NCBI GenBank assembly: GCA_045541975.1
Contig: JAZQKB010000037.1
Location: 184,665-248,664, forward strand
DNA from: SIG452 sp045541975
Lineage (GTDB): Bacteria > Bacillota > Clostridia > UMGS1840
Direction: 5' to 3'
DNA length: 64,000 nucleotides
Shown in pieces: positions 22,327 through 32,347 of this stretch (positions within the stretch are counted from its first letter, which is position 1; every line of letters starts with the position of its first letter). The position numbers were made by a program, and so were the translations under genes. The notes beneath the pieces are model-generated. The model saw only the letters and a list, made by a program, of their open reading frames with translations. It ran no database searches and had not been told where the DNA came from.

Positions 22327-24258
22327 ATGGGATATACACTTGCAGAAAAAATATTAAAAGAACATTTAGTTGAAGGCGAATTAAAACGGGGGAGCGCTAT
22401 AGCAATCCGGATTGATCAGACTTTAACGCAGGATGCAACCGGTACCATGGCTTATCTGGAATTTGAAGCCATGGGTGTAAAACGTGTAAAAACGGAAAAA
22501 TCTGTTGCATATATTGACCATAATACCTTACAGTCCGGTTTTGAAAATGCAGATGACCATCGTTTTATCGGTAGTATTTGTAAAAAACACGGGATTTATT
22601 TCTCCCGTCCCGGTAACGGTATTTGCCATCAGGTTCATTTGGAACGTTTTGGCATTCCCGGTAAAACTTTAATTGGCTCTGACTCTCATACTCCTACCGG
22701 AGGCGGTATCGGTATGATTGCAATTGGTGCTGGCGGTATGGATGTTGCAGTTGCCATGGGCGGCGGTGCTTACCATATTGTGTGTCCGGAAATTGTAAAA
22801 GTGGAATTGACCGGAAAATTAAGCCCCTGGGTAAGTGCAAAAGACGTTATTTTAGAAGTGTTAAGAATTTTGTCCGTTAAGGGTGGCGTTGGTAAAATCA
22901 TCGAATATGCTGGCGAAGGCGTGAAAACACTTTCTGTTCCGGAACGTGCCACCATCACCAATATGGGCGCTGAACTGGGTGCTACCACTTCGATTTTCCC
23001 GTCTGATGAAATTACCAGAGCGTTTTTAAAAGCACAGAAAAGAGAAGAAGATTACACTCCGCTGTCGGCAGATGAGGATGCTGTATACGATAAAGTAATC
23101 ACTATCAATTTATCAGAATTAAAACCGTTGGCTGCTTGTCCTCATTCTCCCGATAACATTAAATCTGTGGATGAAATCGGCAATATGAAAATTGACCAGG
23201 TTTGTATTGGTTCTTGTACCAATTCTTCCTTATTGGATATGATGAAAGTTGCTTATATTTTAAAAGGCAAAACCGTGCATCCCGATGTTTCCTTAGCCAT
23301 TGCACCCGGTTCTAAGCAAGTGTTAAATATGTTGGCAGAAAACGGTGCGTTATCTGTTTTGATTGATGCCGGTGCAAGAATTTTGGAAAGTGCTTGCGGT
23401 CCTTGTATCGGTATGGGACAGTCTCCCAACTCCAAAGGGATTTCGTTAAGAACTTTTAACCGTAATTTTGAGGGAAGATCCGGCACAAAAGACGGCCAGA
23501 TTTATTTAGTATCTCCCGAAATGGCTGCGATATCTGCCATTAACGGTTACTTAACCGATCCCAGAGAAATCGGAGAAATGCCTGATTTTCAATTACCAGA
23601 AGTATTTACTATTAACGATAATATGATTGTTCCTCCTGTGGCAGAAGCAGATATGGATTCCGTGGAAGTATTACGTGGTCCCAATATCAAACCGTTCCCC
23701 ACATCGGAACCTATGGGGGATGATATCGTGGCTGGAGTAAGCTTAAAAGTTGGCGATAATATCACTACTGACCATATTATGCCTGCAGGTGCAAAAATTT
23801 TGCCCCTTCGTTCCAATATCCCTGCAATTTCCAAATTCTGTTTTGCAGTATGTGACGAAGAATTTCACGACAGAGCATTGGCAATGAAACAGTCTATCAT
23901 TATTGGCGGTGCCAACTACGGACAGGGTTCTTCCAGAGAACATGCTGCGTTAGCCCCCTTATATTTAGGGGTAAAAGCGGTTATCACCAAGTCCTTTGCA
24001 AGAATCCATAAAGCAAATTTAATTAATGCCGGCATTGTACCGCTTTGCTTTGAAAATGAAGCAGACTATGATACCATTGATTTGCAGGATGAATTAGAGC
24101 TGAAAAACATGAAGTCTGCAATTCGTGATAATACAAAAATCGTATTATTCGATAAAACAAAAAACAAAGAAATTCCTTTGATTCAGGAATTTTCCGCAAG
24201 AGATCGTGAAATGTTGATTGACGGCGGCTTATTAAACTTCACCAAAAACCGTGCGTAA
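22327..24258 (+). CDS. acnA: Aconitate hydratase (short, about 640-residue type)
   Basis: A 643-residue aconitase that isomerises citrate to isocitrate. The [4Fe-4S] ligands are visible in CIGSCTNSS (first Cys) and ACGPCIGMG (two Cys); the swivel domain has GANYGQGSSREHAAL. At about 640 residues it belongs to the shorter aconitase group common in anaerobes, not the 900-residue AcnA/IRP type. The ATG at 22327 follows GATGAGG; an earlier ATG at 22309 lies on that site. It is followed 19 bases later by isocitrate dehydrogenase. With no 2-oxoglutarate dehydrogenase seen, the likely role is the oxidative branch from citrate to 2-oxoglutarate for glutamate. Confidence 0.93.
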   Translation: MGYTLAEKILKEHLVEGELKRGSAIAIRIDQTLTQDATGTMAYLEFEAMGVKRVKTEKSVAYIDHNTLQSGFENADDHRFIGSICKKHGIYFSRPGNGICHQVHLERFGIPGKTLIGSDSHTPTGGGIGMIAIGAGGMDVAVAMGGGAYHIVCPEIVKVELTGKLSPWVSAKDVILEVLRILSVKGGVGKIIEYAGEGVKTLSVPERATITNMGAELGATTSIFPSDEITRAFLKAQKREEDYTPLSADEDAVYDKVITINLSELKPLAACPHSPDNIKSVDEIGNMKIDQVCIGSCTNSSLLDMMKVAYILKGKTVHPDVSLAIAPGSKQVLNMLAENGALSVLIDAGARILESACGPCIGMGQSPNSKGISLRTFNRNFEGRSGTKDGQIYLVSPEMAAISAINGYLTDPREIGEMPDFQLPEVFTINDNMIVPPVAEADMDSVEVLRGPNIKPFPTSEPMGDDIVAGVSLKVGDNITTDHIMPAGAKILPLRSNIPAISKFCFAVCDEEFHDRALAMKQSIIIGGANYGQGSSREHAALAPLYLGVKAVITKSFARIHKANLINAGIVPLCFENEADYDTIDLQDELELKNMKSAIRDNTKIVLFDKTKNKEIPLIQEFSARDREMLIDGGLLNFTKNRA

Positions 24259-24277
24259 TGAAAAAGGAGTGATAACC

Positions 24278-25435
24278 ATGGATAAAATTCAGATTGCAAA
24301 AGAAAAATTTGAAAAGATTTTAGAAAAACAGTTAAAAAGAGTGGAAATGATTAATTCTAATAAAGAATTTAAGAATTTCAAAGCATTAGATACCATTACC
24401 ATCGGTGTTTGCGGCGGTGACGGTATTGGTCCCAGAATTACCGGCGAAGGTCATAAAATTTTGGAATACTTATTAAAAGACGAAGTTGCAAAAGGCAAAG
24501 TGCAGTTCAAAGTGATTGACGGTTTAACCATCGAACGCCGTGCGGAACTGAACAAAGCGATTCCTGATGACACTTTAGCAGAATTAAAATCCTGTGACGT
24601 TATCTTAAAAGGGCCTACCACGACTCCCAGAAAAGGTGATCCGTGGCCCAATGTGGAAAGTGCAAACGTTGCAATGAGAAAAGAACTGGATTTATTTGCA
24701 AACGTTCGTCCTGTAAAAGTGCCTGAAGAAGGTATTGACTGGGCTTTCTTCCGTGAAAATACCGAAGGTTCTTATGCGTTAGGTTCCGAAGGCTTTGAGG
24801 TAGATGACGATTTGGCAATTGATTTCTGTGTTACGACCACCGAAGGTACCGAACGAATTGCAAGAGCTGCATTTGAATATGCAAAAGCAAACGGCAAAAC
24901 CAGAGTTTCCATTGTTACCAAAGCCAATGTAGTAAAAACCACTGACGGTAAATTTTTAAGACTTTGTAATGAAGTGGCAAAAGATTATCCGGGAATTGAA
25001 GTGGATGATTGGTACATTGATATTATGACAGCAAAACTCATCGACAAGAAAAGAAGAACCAATTTTCAGGTGCTCTTATTACCCAATCTGTACGGTGATA
25101 TTTTAACCGACGAAGCTGCTGAATTTCAGGGTGGTGTTGGTACTGCAGGTTCTGCTAACTTAGGGAAACAGTATGCAATGTTTGAAGCGATTCACGGTTC
25201 TGCTCCCAGAATGGTGCAGGAAGGCAGAGATATTTATGCCGATCCCTGTTCTATTTTCCGTGCTTGTGTAATGCTGTTATCTCATATTGGTTATACCAAT
25301 GAAGCCAACAAACTGGAAAAGGCGTTGGATATTTGTATGTATACCGAAAAGAAAGTTGTGATTACGGGTAGAGCAGACGGTGCAACCAGTACTGAGTTTT
25401 CTCAGTATGTTATGGATACCGTTGCAAAGATGTAA
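24278..25435 (+). CDS. icd: Isocitrate dehydrogenase (isocitrate/isopropylmalate dehydrogenase family)
   Basis: A 385-residue beta-decarboxylating dehydrogenase that turns isocitrate into 2-oxoglutarate and CO2. Visible are the N-terminal GVCGGDGIGPRI, the substrate loop ESANVAMRKELDLFANVRPVK, FFRENTEGSYALG, the metal-binding LLPNLYGDILTDEAAE and the cofactor segment EAIHGSAPRM. Pairing with aconitase in one operon favours isocitrate over isopropylmalate. NAD versus NADP preference cannot be told securely. AAGGAG precedes the ATG at 24278; the frame extends upstream through a GTG that overlaps the aconitase stop and is unlikely to be used. Confidence 0.9.
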   Translation: MDKIQIAKEKFEKILEKQLKRVEMINSNKEFKNFKALDTITIGVCGGDGIGPRITGEGHKILEYLLKDEVAKGKVQFKVIDGLTIERRAELNKAIPDDTLAELKSCDVILKGPTTTPRKGDPWPNVESANVAMRKELDLFANVRPVKVPEEGIDWAFFRENTEGSYALGSEGFEVDDDLAIDFCVTTTEGTERIARAAFEYAKANGKTRVSIVTKANVVKTTDGKFLRLCNEVAKDYPGIEVDDWYIDIMTAKLIDKKRRTNFQVLLLPNLYGDILTDEAAEFQGGVGTAGSANLGKQYAMFEAIHGSAPRMVQEGRDIYADPCSIFRACVMLLSHIGYTNEANKLEKALDICMYTEKKVVITGRADGATSTEFSQYVMDTVAKM

Positions 25436-25472
25436 CGAAAAATCTGATTATTTAAAGAAAGTAGATAAGAAG

Positions 25473-26123
25473 ATGACACAAAGAAAAAAAGTTTCTGAAG
25501 CAGTCATTAAACGGCTTCCCAGATATTACAGGCATCTTTCTCAATTGCTGGAGGGTAATATTGACCGTATTTCTTCCAATGAGTTAGCACAGCGAATGCA
25601 TATCACGGCATCTCAGGTGCGTCAGGATTTGAACAATTTTGGCGGATTTGGTCAACAAGGCTATGGATATAACGTTAAAATGCTCCATGCTGAAATCGGG
25701 AATATTTTGGGATTGGGTCAGGAATTATCCTGTGTGTTGGTTGGTGCCGGCAATCTGGGACATGCAGTGGCCAATTACACGAGTTTTGAACGTCGTGGAT
25801 TTAAAATCAAAGCCATTTTCGATAATAATCCTGCAGTAATCGGAACCAATATCAACGGAATTGAAGTTCAATCGGTTGATAGATTAATTGATTTTATCAA
25901 AGAGCAGAAAATTAAAATTGCAATGTTAACGTTACCTGCAGCATCTGTGAAAGAGTTAATCGACGATATCATTGAAGCAGGAATAAAAGGAATCTGGAAC
26001 TTTTCATATTTGGATATGGATGTTCCGCCACATGTTGCATTAGTAAATGTGCATTTGTCCGACAGCTTAATGACATTAGCATATAAATTAAATGAAATTG
26101 AGCATTTTGAAAAATTAAAATAA
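25473..26123 (+). CDS. rex: Redox-sensing transcriptional repressor Rex
   Basis: A 216-residue Rex protein: an N-terminal winged helix (AVIKRLPRYYRHLSQL, then ASQVRQDLNNFGGFGQQGYGY) and a Rossmann domain with VGAGNLGHAVANY that senses NADH/NAD+. Rex represses fermentative and hydrogen-related genes when NADH is low and lets go when NADH is high. It is third after acn and icd, unusual company for rex in Firmicutes, and a candidate operator lies at the operon promoter (22227). The ATG at 25473 is 37 bases after the icd stop, and its ribosome site is weak. A terminator follows. Confidence 0.95.
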   Translation: MTQRKKVSEAVIKRLPRYYRHLSQLLEGNIDRISSNELAQRMHITASQVRQDLNNFGGFGQQGYGYNVKMLHAEIGNILGLGQELSCVLVGAGNLGHAVANYTSFERRGFKIKAIFDNNPAVIGTNINGIEVQSVDRLIDFIKEQKIKIAMLTLPAASVKELIDDIIEAGIKGIWNFSYLDMDVPPHVALVNVHLSDSLMTLAYKLNEIEHFEKLK

Positions 26124-26128
26124 GCAAA

Positions 26129-26167
26129 AAAACGGAGTGAATCATGTTAAAATTTGCTCCGTTTTTT
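26129..26167 (+). terminator. Intrinsic terminator after rex
   Basis: AAAACGGAG pairs with CTCCGTTTT across a 19-base loop and ends in TTTTTT. Confidence 0.85.
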
Positions 26168-26214
26168 AGTTTCTGAAAAAGATGGTGTTTTTACAAATTT
26201 CAATGAAAAAATCA

Positions 26215-26243
26215 TTGCACTTTTCTAAAAAATATGGTATACT
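26215..26243 (+). promoter_or_regulatory. Sigma-A promoter of polC
   Basis: TTGCAC (26215-26220), a 17-base spacer and TATACT (26238-26243), 33 bases before the ATG at 26277. Confidence 0.82.
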
Positions 26244-26276
26244 GGAAAGGTAATGAAATGTGGTTGGAGAATTACT

Positions 26277-29200
26277 ATGAATTTAGCAGAAGTTTTTAAT
26301 CAGGCGCCGGAAGTAATCAAATATCAGGATGTGTTATCCAAAGGGGAACTTCAGGATTTTACTGTTTATCAAGAACAAAAGAAAATCGAAACCGTAGTTC
26401 TTTTTCCTGAGATTATTTCCAAGCAGTTAATTTTTACCGTTGCAAAAAGTATTCGTGAAACTTACGGGTTATCAGTCATTAAACTTTTCACCCGTTATTC
26501 GAGTACTTTGTTTTCTGCTGCCTATTATTCTGAAATTCTCACTTATATTTCATTGAAAATGCCCGGCGTGAAGCAGTTCTTAGAGGGCTCAACCGCCACT
26601 TATCAAGATGGATTGCTTACTGTTTTGTTAGTCGGTGGCGGTGCTGATTTATTATTGCATAATGGTACCGGTGATGAAATTAAAAAAATGATTTTAGATG
26701 AATTTGCTCTGGAAATTGATGTAACGTTTCGTGACGGCGTTGAAGTACCGGCTCCTGCGCCGGAAGATTATATCGAAAAAAGAGCAGAAATCATTCGGGA
26801 AACCGTTGCCATAGAAATGGAAGAAACGTTGAAAGAACTTTCCGAAAAGAAAAAAAGTCCCATTGTGATGGGAAAAGAAATTAAAGGAAATGTGGTTTCG
26901 ATTGCTTCTTTACATTCTGAAAGTGGCAGAGTTGTGATTTTGGCAGACGTCTTTCATATGGAAGAAAGAGAAACCAGAAATGGTTATATGGCATTCAATA
27001 TGGACGTGACTGACGGCACTTCTTCGGTTACTGTGAAAAAACTGTTTACGAAAGAAGAATATGCAGGTTTTTCTGAAAAGGTGAAAGTTGGTTCTTATTT
27101 AAAAATTCGAGGAGAAACCGTTTACGATAAGTACCTTCGAGACTTTGTAATCAATCCCTTTGATATTATGATAGAAGAAAAAGAAGTTCGATCCGACAAT
27201 TGTGAAGAAAAACGAATCGAGCTTCATTTACATACCAAAATGTCTGCAGTGGATGGTGTATCTGATGTAGAAAAATTGATTGATGCTGCAGCAAAATGGG
27301 GACACAAAGCAATTGCAATTACAGACCACGGGGTGCTGCAGGCATATCCTGAGGCGTATTTGCATGTTAAAAAGAAAAAACTGGATATCAAATTATTGTT
27401 TGGTGTGGAATGCTATTTACTGGATGATTTAGCAGAAATTTATCAAGGAGAAGACAAGCCTTTAGATACACAATATGTCATTTTTGATTTTGAAACTACC
27501 GGACTTTCTCCGGAAACCGAACGTATTACAGAAATCGGTGCTGTAAAAATGAGAAACGGGGAAGTAGTAGATCGGTTTTCTAAGTTTATAAATCCCGGTA
27601 AACCGTTAACTCCGGAAATTTCTCAACTGACCGGCATTACTGACGAGATGCTTGCCGATCAACCGGATGAAACAGTTATTGTTCCGCAATTTATGGAATT
27701 TATAGGCGATGCGGTATTAGTAGCACACAATGCAAATTTTGATATGAGCTTTTTGTATGCTACCTGTGAACGATTGGCTATACCTGTAAAAAACGGTTAT
27801 TTGGATACAGTTGATCTTGCCCGCAGAGTATTACCTAATCTCAAAAATCACAAATTAAATACGCTTGCAAAAGAATTGCATGTATCATTAGAAGGGCATC
27901 ACCGTGCGGTAAATGATGCGGAAGCTCTTTACGGTATTTTTCTGATATTATTGGAAAAAGCAAAAGAAGCCGGCGTTACCACACTTTGCGAGATGAATTC
28001 TAGACTTACCAAAAATACCGATAATTTACGTCCGTATCACGGCATTATTTTAGTGAAGAATAAAACCGGACTTTTAAATTTGTATAAATTGGTAACCAAT
28101 TCTAATTTACTGCATTACAAAAAGAGACCCCGTATGCTAAAAAGTGAACTTCAACTGATGCACGAGGGGTTAGTTTACGGAAGTGCCTGCGAGGCGGGAG
28201 AACTCTATCAGGCAATCCGAAGCGGTTCCAATCAATCCACCATTGCAAAAATTGCAAACTTCTATGACTTTTTAGAAGTGCAACCCTTGGGAAATAACGA
28301 ATTTATGATTGATAACGGTCAGCATACGCAAGCTGATTTGATTCGCTTCAACAAAGATATTATCGAACTTGGCAAAAAACTTGGAAAACCCGTTGTGGCA
28401 ACAGGTGACGTTCATTTTCTAAATCCTGAGGACAGCGCATATCGCAAAATTTTAATGTATGGACACGGATTTAAGGATGCTGATAAACAGGCACCCCTTT
28501 ATTTGCGTACCACTCAAGAAATGCTGGACGAGTTTTGGTATCTTGATGAAGAAACAAAGAAGGAAATTGTTATTACCAATCCCAATTTGATTGCGGATTG
28601 GTGTGATGATGATATTGTTCCGATTCCTAAAGAAAAACATCCTCCTGTGATTCCCGGTTCAGAAGATGAACTCCGTCAGATGACATACGACAGTGCCAAA
28701 GAGATTTATGGAGAAAACCTTCCTGATTTGGTAAAAGAAAGAATGGATAAAGAATTAAATTCCATTATCACAAACGGTTTTTCCGTAATGTATATCATTG
28801 CACAGAAATTGGTTAAAAAATCTCTGCAGGACGGTTATTTGGTTGGTTCCCGAGGATCTGTCGGTTCCTCTTTTGTTGCTTTTTTATCGGGGATCACAGA
28901 AGTAAATGCCTTATGTGCTCATTATATCTGTGAAAATCCGGATTGTAAGTATTCTGAATTTTTTACCAACGGTGAATATAATTCCGGTTATGATATGCCG
29001 GAAAAAATGTGTCCTCATTGCGGCAGAAAATTAAAGCAGGACGGCCATGATATTCCCTTTGAAACCTTCCTTGGTTTTAATGGGGATAAAGAACCTGATA
29101 TTGACTTAAACTTTTCTGGGGATTACCAGCCCATTATTCATAAATACTGTGAAGAAATCTTCGGTGAAGGTCATGTGTTCCGTGCAGGAACCATTTCCAC

Positions 29201-30518
29201 TATTGCAGAAAAAAATGCCATGGGCTATGTGCGAAAATACGTGGAAGAAAAAAATCTTTCCGTTCATTCTGCGGAAATGAGACGGTTAGCAATCGGTTGT
29301 GAGGGCGTTAAGAAAACCACCGGCCAGCATCCCGGCGGTGTTATGATTGTGCCTAAAGAAAACGAAGTGTTTGAATTTTGCCCGATTGCACATCCTGCAG
29401 ACGATGTGAATAGTGACATTGTTACCACGCACTTTGCTTATACTTATTTGCATGACTGTTTGTTAAAGCTGGACTTACTTGGGCACGATGACCCGACTAT
29501 GATTCGTATGCTGAAAGATTTAACCGGATTAGACCCTCAGACCATTCCGTTGGAAGATCAGGCTACCATGTCGTTATTTACCGGAACTGAAGCTTTAGGA
29601 GTAACGCCTGAAGATATCAATTCCACAGTGGGAACCTTTGGGGTACCGGAATTTGGCACCAAATTTGTTCGTCAGATGTTAGTAGATACAAAGCCCACCA
29701 CATTCTCTGAATTGGTACGTATTTCCGGATTGTCCCACGGAACAGATGTTTGGCTAAACAATGCCCAGGATTTAATCAATTCCGGAATTGCAACCTTAAA
29801 AGAAGCCATCTGTACCCGTGACGATATTATGACCTACTTAATATACAAGAATCTGCCTCCGAAAACTGCGTTTACCATTATGGAAAGTGTTCGTAAGGGA
29901 AGAGGCTTAAACGACGAATGGGAAGCAATCATGCGCGAACACGACGTGCCCGAATGGTATATTGATAGTTGTAAGAAAATTAAATACATGTTCCCGAAGG
30001 CTCACGCTGTTGCTTATGTTACCATGGCATTTAGAATCGCTTACTACAAAGTGCATCATCCGTTGGCATATTATGCAACTTATTTCTCTGTTCGTGCAGA
30101 CGATTTTGATGCAGATATTATGGTTGGTGACAAAGTGATTCCCAAAATCAAGGAATACGAGTCAATTGGTCCTGATGCAAACGCTAAGGAAAAGAATATT
30201 TTAACCATTTTAGAAATGTGTAATGAAATGCAAAAAAGAGGATTCCAATTCTTACCCGTGGATTTATACAAATCTGATGCTTCTAAATTCTTAATTGAAG
30301 ACAACGCATTGCGGATGCCGTTTACTGCAATTAAAGGCCTTGGTGAAACTGCGGCTGAAACGATTGTGGAAGCAAGAAAACAAGGTGAATTTTTCACGAA
30401 AGAAGATATTCTGAACCGTACCAAAATTTCCAAAACTATTTTAGAACAGATGGACCAGATGGGCTGTACCAAAGGTCTTCCTGACTCTGCTCAGGTGAGT
30501 TTGTTTGATTTTGCATAA
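26277..30518 (+). CDS. polC: DNA polymerase III alpha subunit, Gram-positive PolC type
   Basis: About 1413 residues, the normal PolC length. Order seen: N-terminal domains and an OB fold (about 195-300, EIKGNVVSIASLHSESGRV), a PHP domain start (ELHLHTKMSAVDGVSDVEKL) interrupted by a DEDD proofreading exonuclease (YVIFDFETTGLS; VAHNANFDMSFL; HRAVNDAEALYGI), the rest of PHP, then the polymerase core with GSRGSVGSSFVAFLSG, a zinc site (CENPDCKY and CPHCGRK) and the catalytic PDIDLNFSG. It is the replicative polymerase of low-GC Gram-positives. GGAG lies 9 bases before the ATG at 26277. The gene is intact, with no frameshift. Confidence 0.97.
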   Translation: MNLAEVFNQAPEVIKYQDVLSKGELQDFTVYQEQKKIETVVLFPEIISKQLIFTVAKSIRETYGLSVIKLFTRYSSTLFSAAYYSEILTYISLKMPGVKQFLEGSTATYQDGLLTVLLVGGGADLLLHNGTGDEIKKMILDEFALEIDVTFRDGVEVPAPAPEDYIEKRAEIIRETVAIEMEETLKELSEKKKSPIVMGKEIKGNVVSIASLHSESGRVVILADVFHMEERETRNGYMAFNMDVTDGTSSVTVKKLFTKEEYAGFSEKVKVGSYLKIRGETVYDKYLRDFVINPFDIMIEEKEVRSDNCEEKRIELHLHTKMSAVDGVSDVEKLIDAAAKWGHKAIAITDHGVLQAYPEAYLHVKKKKLDIKLLFGVECYLLDDLAEIYQGEDKPLDTQYVIFDFETTGLSPETERITEIGAVKMRNGEVVDRFSKFINPGKPLTPEISQLTGITDEMLADQPDETVIVPQFMEFIGDAVLVAHNANFDMSFLYATCERLAIPVKNGYLDTVDLARRVLPNLKNHKLNTLAKELHVSLEGHHRAVNDAEALYGIFLILLEKAKEAGVTTLCEMNSRLTKNTDNLRPYHGIILVKNKTGLLNLYKLVTNSNLLHYKKRPRMLKSELQLMHEGLVYGSACEAGELYQAIRSGSNQSTIAKIANFYDFLEVQPLGNNEFMIDNGQHTQADLIRFNKDIIELGKKLGKPVVATGDVHFLNPEDSAYRKILMYGHGFKDADKQAPLYLRTTQEMLDEFWYLDEETKKEIVITNPNLIADWCDDDIVPIPKEKHPPVIPGSEDELRQMTYDSAKEIYGENLPDLVKERMDKELNSIITNGFSVMYIIAQKLVKKSLQDGYLVGSRGSVGSSFVAFLSGITEVNALCAHYICENPDCKYSEFFTNGEYNSGYDMPEKMCPHCGRKLKQDGHDIPFETFLGFNGDKEPDIDLNFSGDYQPIIHKYCEEIFGEGHVFRAGTISTIAEKNAMGYVRKYVEEKNLSVHSAEMRRLAIGCEGVKKTTGQHPGGVMIVPKENEVFEFCPIAHPADDVNSDIVTTHFAYTYLHDCLLKLDLLGHDDPTMIRMLKDLTGLDPQTIPLEDQATMSLFTGTEALGVTPEDINSTVGTFGVPEFGTKFVRQMLVDTKPTTFSELVRISGLSHGTDVWLNNAQDLINSGIATLKEAICTRDDIMTYLIYKNLPPKTAFTIMESVRKGRGLNDEWEAIMREHDVPEWYIDSCKKIKYMFPKAHAVAYVTMAFRIAYYKVHHPLAYYATYFSVRADDFDADIMVGDKVIPKIKEYESIGPDANAKEKNILTILEMCNEMQKRGFQFLPVDLYKSDASKFLIEDNALRMPFTAIKGLGETAAETIVEARKQGEFFTKEDILNRTKISKTILEQMDQMGCTKGLPDSAQVSLFDFA

Positions 30519-30532
30519 GGATGTTTATTGAA

Positions 30533-31096
30533 ATGTTGAAAAATGCTGTTGAATTATCACATTTTTATTTAGAAAACTATGTAAAAGAGGGCGCCTTTGT
30601 TGTGGATGCTACCTGCGGAAACGGTGGCGATACCGTTTTTTTGGCAAATCTTGTTGGAAATTCCGGTAAGGTACTGGGCTTCGATATTCAAAAAGAAGCG
30701 ATTGATAACACAAGTGTCCGACTGAAAAATGAAGGATTCTCTCACAGAGTGCAACTTATTTTAGACGGTCACGAAAATATGGAAATGTATCTTTTGGATG
30801 CTTCGGCAGATGCATTTGTGTTTAATTTAGGATATTTGCCCAAAGGTGACCATTCCCTTCACACCAAGCCGGATACCACTATTTTGGCAATCCAAACCGC
30901 TTTAAAACACTTGAAACAAGAGGGAATCATCACAATCAGTATCTATCATGGCGGTGACAGTGGATATAAAGAGCGAGACAGTGTTCTTTCTTTTTTAAAA
31001 ACACTGGATAAACACGCATACAATGTGATTATTCACGAATATACCAATAAACCGAATGATCCGCCGATTTTAGCAGTGATTTGTCATAATTTTTAG
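30533..31096 (+). CDS. Class I SAM-dependent methyltransferase, YtqB/rRNA methylase-like
   Basis: A 187-residue methyltransferase. The SAM-binding motif I is VVDATCGNGGDTVFLA, and a motif near FNLGYLPKGDHS follows, characteristic of the YtqB-type putative rRNA methylase family; this family has also been linked to tRNA wobble-uridine modification. I place the start at 30533, where AAGGATG lies 9 bases upstream, instead of the ATG at 30521, which abuts it. It begins 14 bases after polC and should be on the same transcript. The substrate is inferred from family only. Confidence 0.8.
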   Translation: MLKNAVELSHFYLENYVKEGAFVVDATCGNGGDTVFLANLVGNSGKVLGFDIQKEAIDNTSVRLKNEGFSHRVQLILDGHENMEMYLLDASADAFVFNLGYLPKGDHSLHTKPDTTILAIQTALKHLKQEGIITISIYHGGDSGYKERDSVLSFLKTLDKHAYNVIIHEYTNKPNDPPILAVICHNF

Positions 31097-31133
31097 AAAC
31101 AAAAATTAAAAAAAAGGGGAAGGGGAGAGACCA

Positions 31134-31892
31134 ATGATTATTGATAGCCACAGTCATTATGATGATGAATGTTTTGATAATGATCGCAAAGAGCTTTTGT
31201 TGGGCTTAAAAGATAAAAATATTGAAAAAATTATCAATGTGGGATACAATTTAGAATCCAGCAAAAATGCCGTAAAATTAGCAAATACTTATGATTTTTG
31301 TTATGCTGCAGTTGGTTTTCATCCCAGTGATGCCGAAGATTGCACGGAAGCTGCACTATCCCAATTAATCGAGTTAACGAAAGATCCCAAAGTGGTATGT
31401 TGGGGAGAAATCGGACTGGATTACCATTATAATAATATTAATAAGGAATTGCAAAAATCCGTTTTTGCAAGACAAATGGAAATTGCCCGGGAACTAAAAA
31501 AACCGGTTTCGATTCATACTAGAGATGCTATGGCAGACACAGTAGAAATTGTAAAAAAATTCCAAACTCCTGGAGTGTTTCATTGTTATTCAGGAAGTTT
31601 AGAAATTGCCAAAGAATTGGTAAAAATTGGATATTATATTTCGTTTTCTGGAACGGTGACTTATAAGAATGCAAAAAATGTGAAAGAAGTTGCCAAATGG
31701 ATCCCGGCAGATAAATATTTAATTGAAACTGATTGTCCGTATCTGTCACCTGAACCGGTTCGTGGAACCAGGAATGATTCATCTAATTTAAATTATACTG
31801 CACAGCACATTGCAGAACTCAGAAATATTCCTGTTGAACAGGTTATCAGAGAAACCAATGAAAATACCAGAAGACTATTTGGCATTGTATAA
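31134..31892 (+). CDS. tatD: TatD-family metal-dependent DNase
   Basis: A 252-residue TIM-barrel hydrolase with the TatD metal ligands: N-terminal IDSHSHYDDECFD (two His), WGEIGLDYHYN (Glu), SIHTRDA (His), GVFHCYSGS (His) and ETDCPYLSPEPVRGTRND (Asp). TatD proteins are 3'-5' exonucleases or DNA repair nucleases. AAGGGGAAGGGG lies before the ATG. It follows the methyltransferase by 37 bases, in an order polC-methylase-tatD. It is often next to metG in Firmicutes; here metG is about 6 kb away on the other strand. Confidence 0.92.
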   Translation: MIIDSHSHYDDECFDNDRKELLLGLKDKNIEKIINVGYNLESSKNAVKLANTYDFCYAAVGFHPSDAEDCTEAALSQLIELTKDPKVVCWGEIGLDYHYNNINKELQKSVFARQMEIARELKKPVSIHTRDAMADTVEIVKKFQTPGVFHCYSGSLEIAKELVKIGYYISFSGTVTYKNAKNVKEVAKWIPADKYLIETDCPYLSPEPVRGTRNDSSNLNYTAQHIAELRNIPVEQVIRETNENTRRLFGIV

Positions 31893-32298
31893 AAAATTTC
31901 TATTCGATTCTGACGCACAGCTTTTTTGAAATTTTTCTGATGAATGAAGATATGCTATGAAAAAAACCAAAGGATTCTAGAAAAGTTGTTTATAAATGTC
32001 TAAACCAAAAAAAATATACGGACATATAGCGAATAATAAAGAAAATTATGTGATGTAATTTTATTTTAATGATTATGTATCAGAATCTATCATAATTGAA
32101 ATGCAATTGATTTTATCAGAGTTAACAGGGTTCATAATCTTGATATTTCAATATATTAGGATGTTTATAGAAATTCTTTAAAAATACCGCCCTATTTTAA
32201 ACAAAATTTTTATTTTGTTGAGTAAAATATTTTTTTATTTTTGAAATATTTTCATTTTGTTATGATGAAATCAAGTTTCTTCCCTTTTGATCAGTCAT
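31893..32298. other. AT-rich intergenic stretch without a recognisable gene
   Basis: About 400 bp of very AT-rich DNA between tatD and the convergent repeat-protein gene. No frame with protein character, no tRNA-like fold and no long repeat was found. A loose TATGAT box near 32260 precedes the terminator at 32299 and could in principle start a short transcript of about 65 bases, but its -35 region is poor. Confidence 0.4.
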
Positions 32299-32334
32299 AA
32301 AAAAACTACCCGAATTGAAGCGGGTAGTTTTTTT
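32299..32334. terminator. Bidirectional terminator after the large repeat-protein gene
   Basis: AAAAAAACTACCCG pairs perfectly with CGGGTAGTTTTTTT around AATTGAAG, with T-runs on both strands. It lies 14 bases beyond the stop of the - strand gene. Confidence 0.92.
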
Positions 32335-32347
32335 ATTTTTATTTGGA

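Noticed and set aside
31893..32298. Replication origin or pseudogene in the AT-rich gap
   Set aside because: No DnaA-box cluster, no dnaA/dnaN neighbours and no residual protein similarity in any frame.
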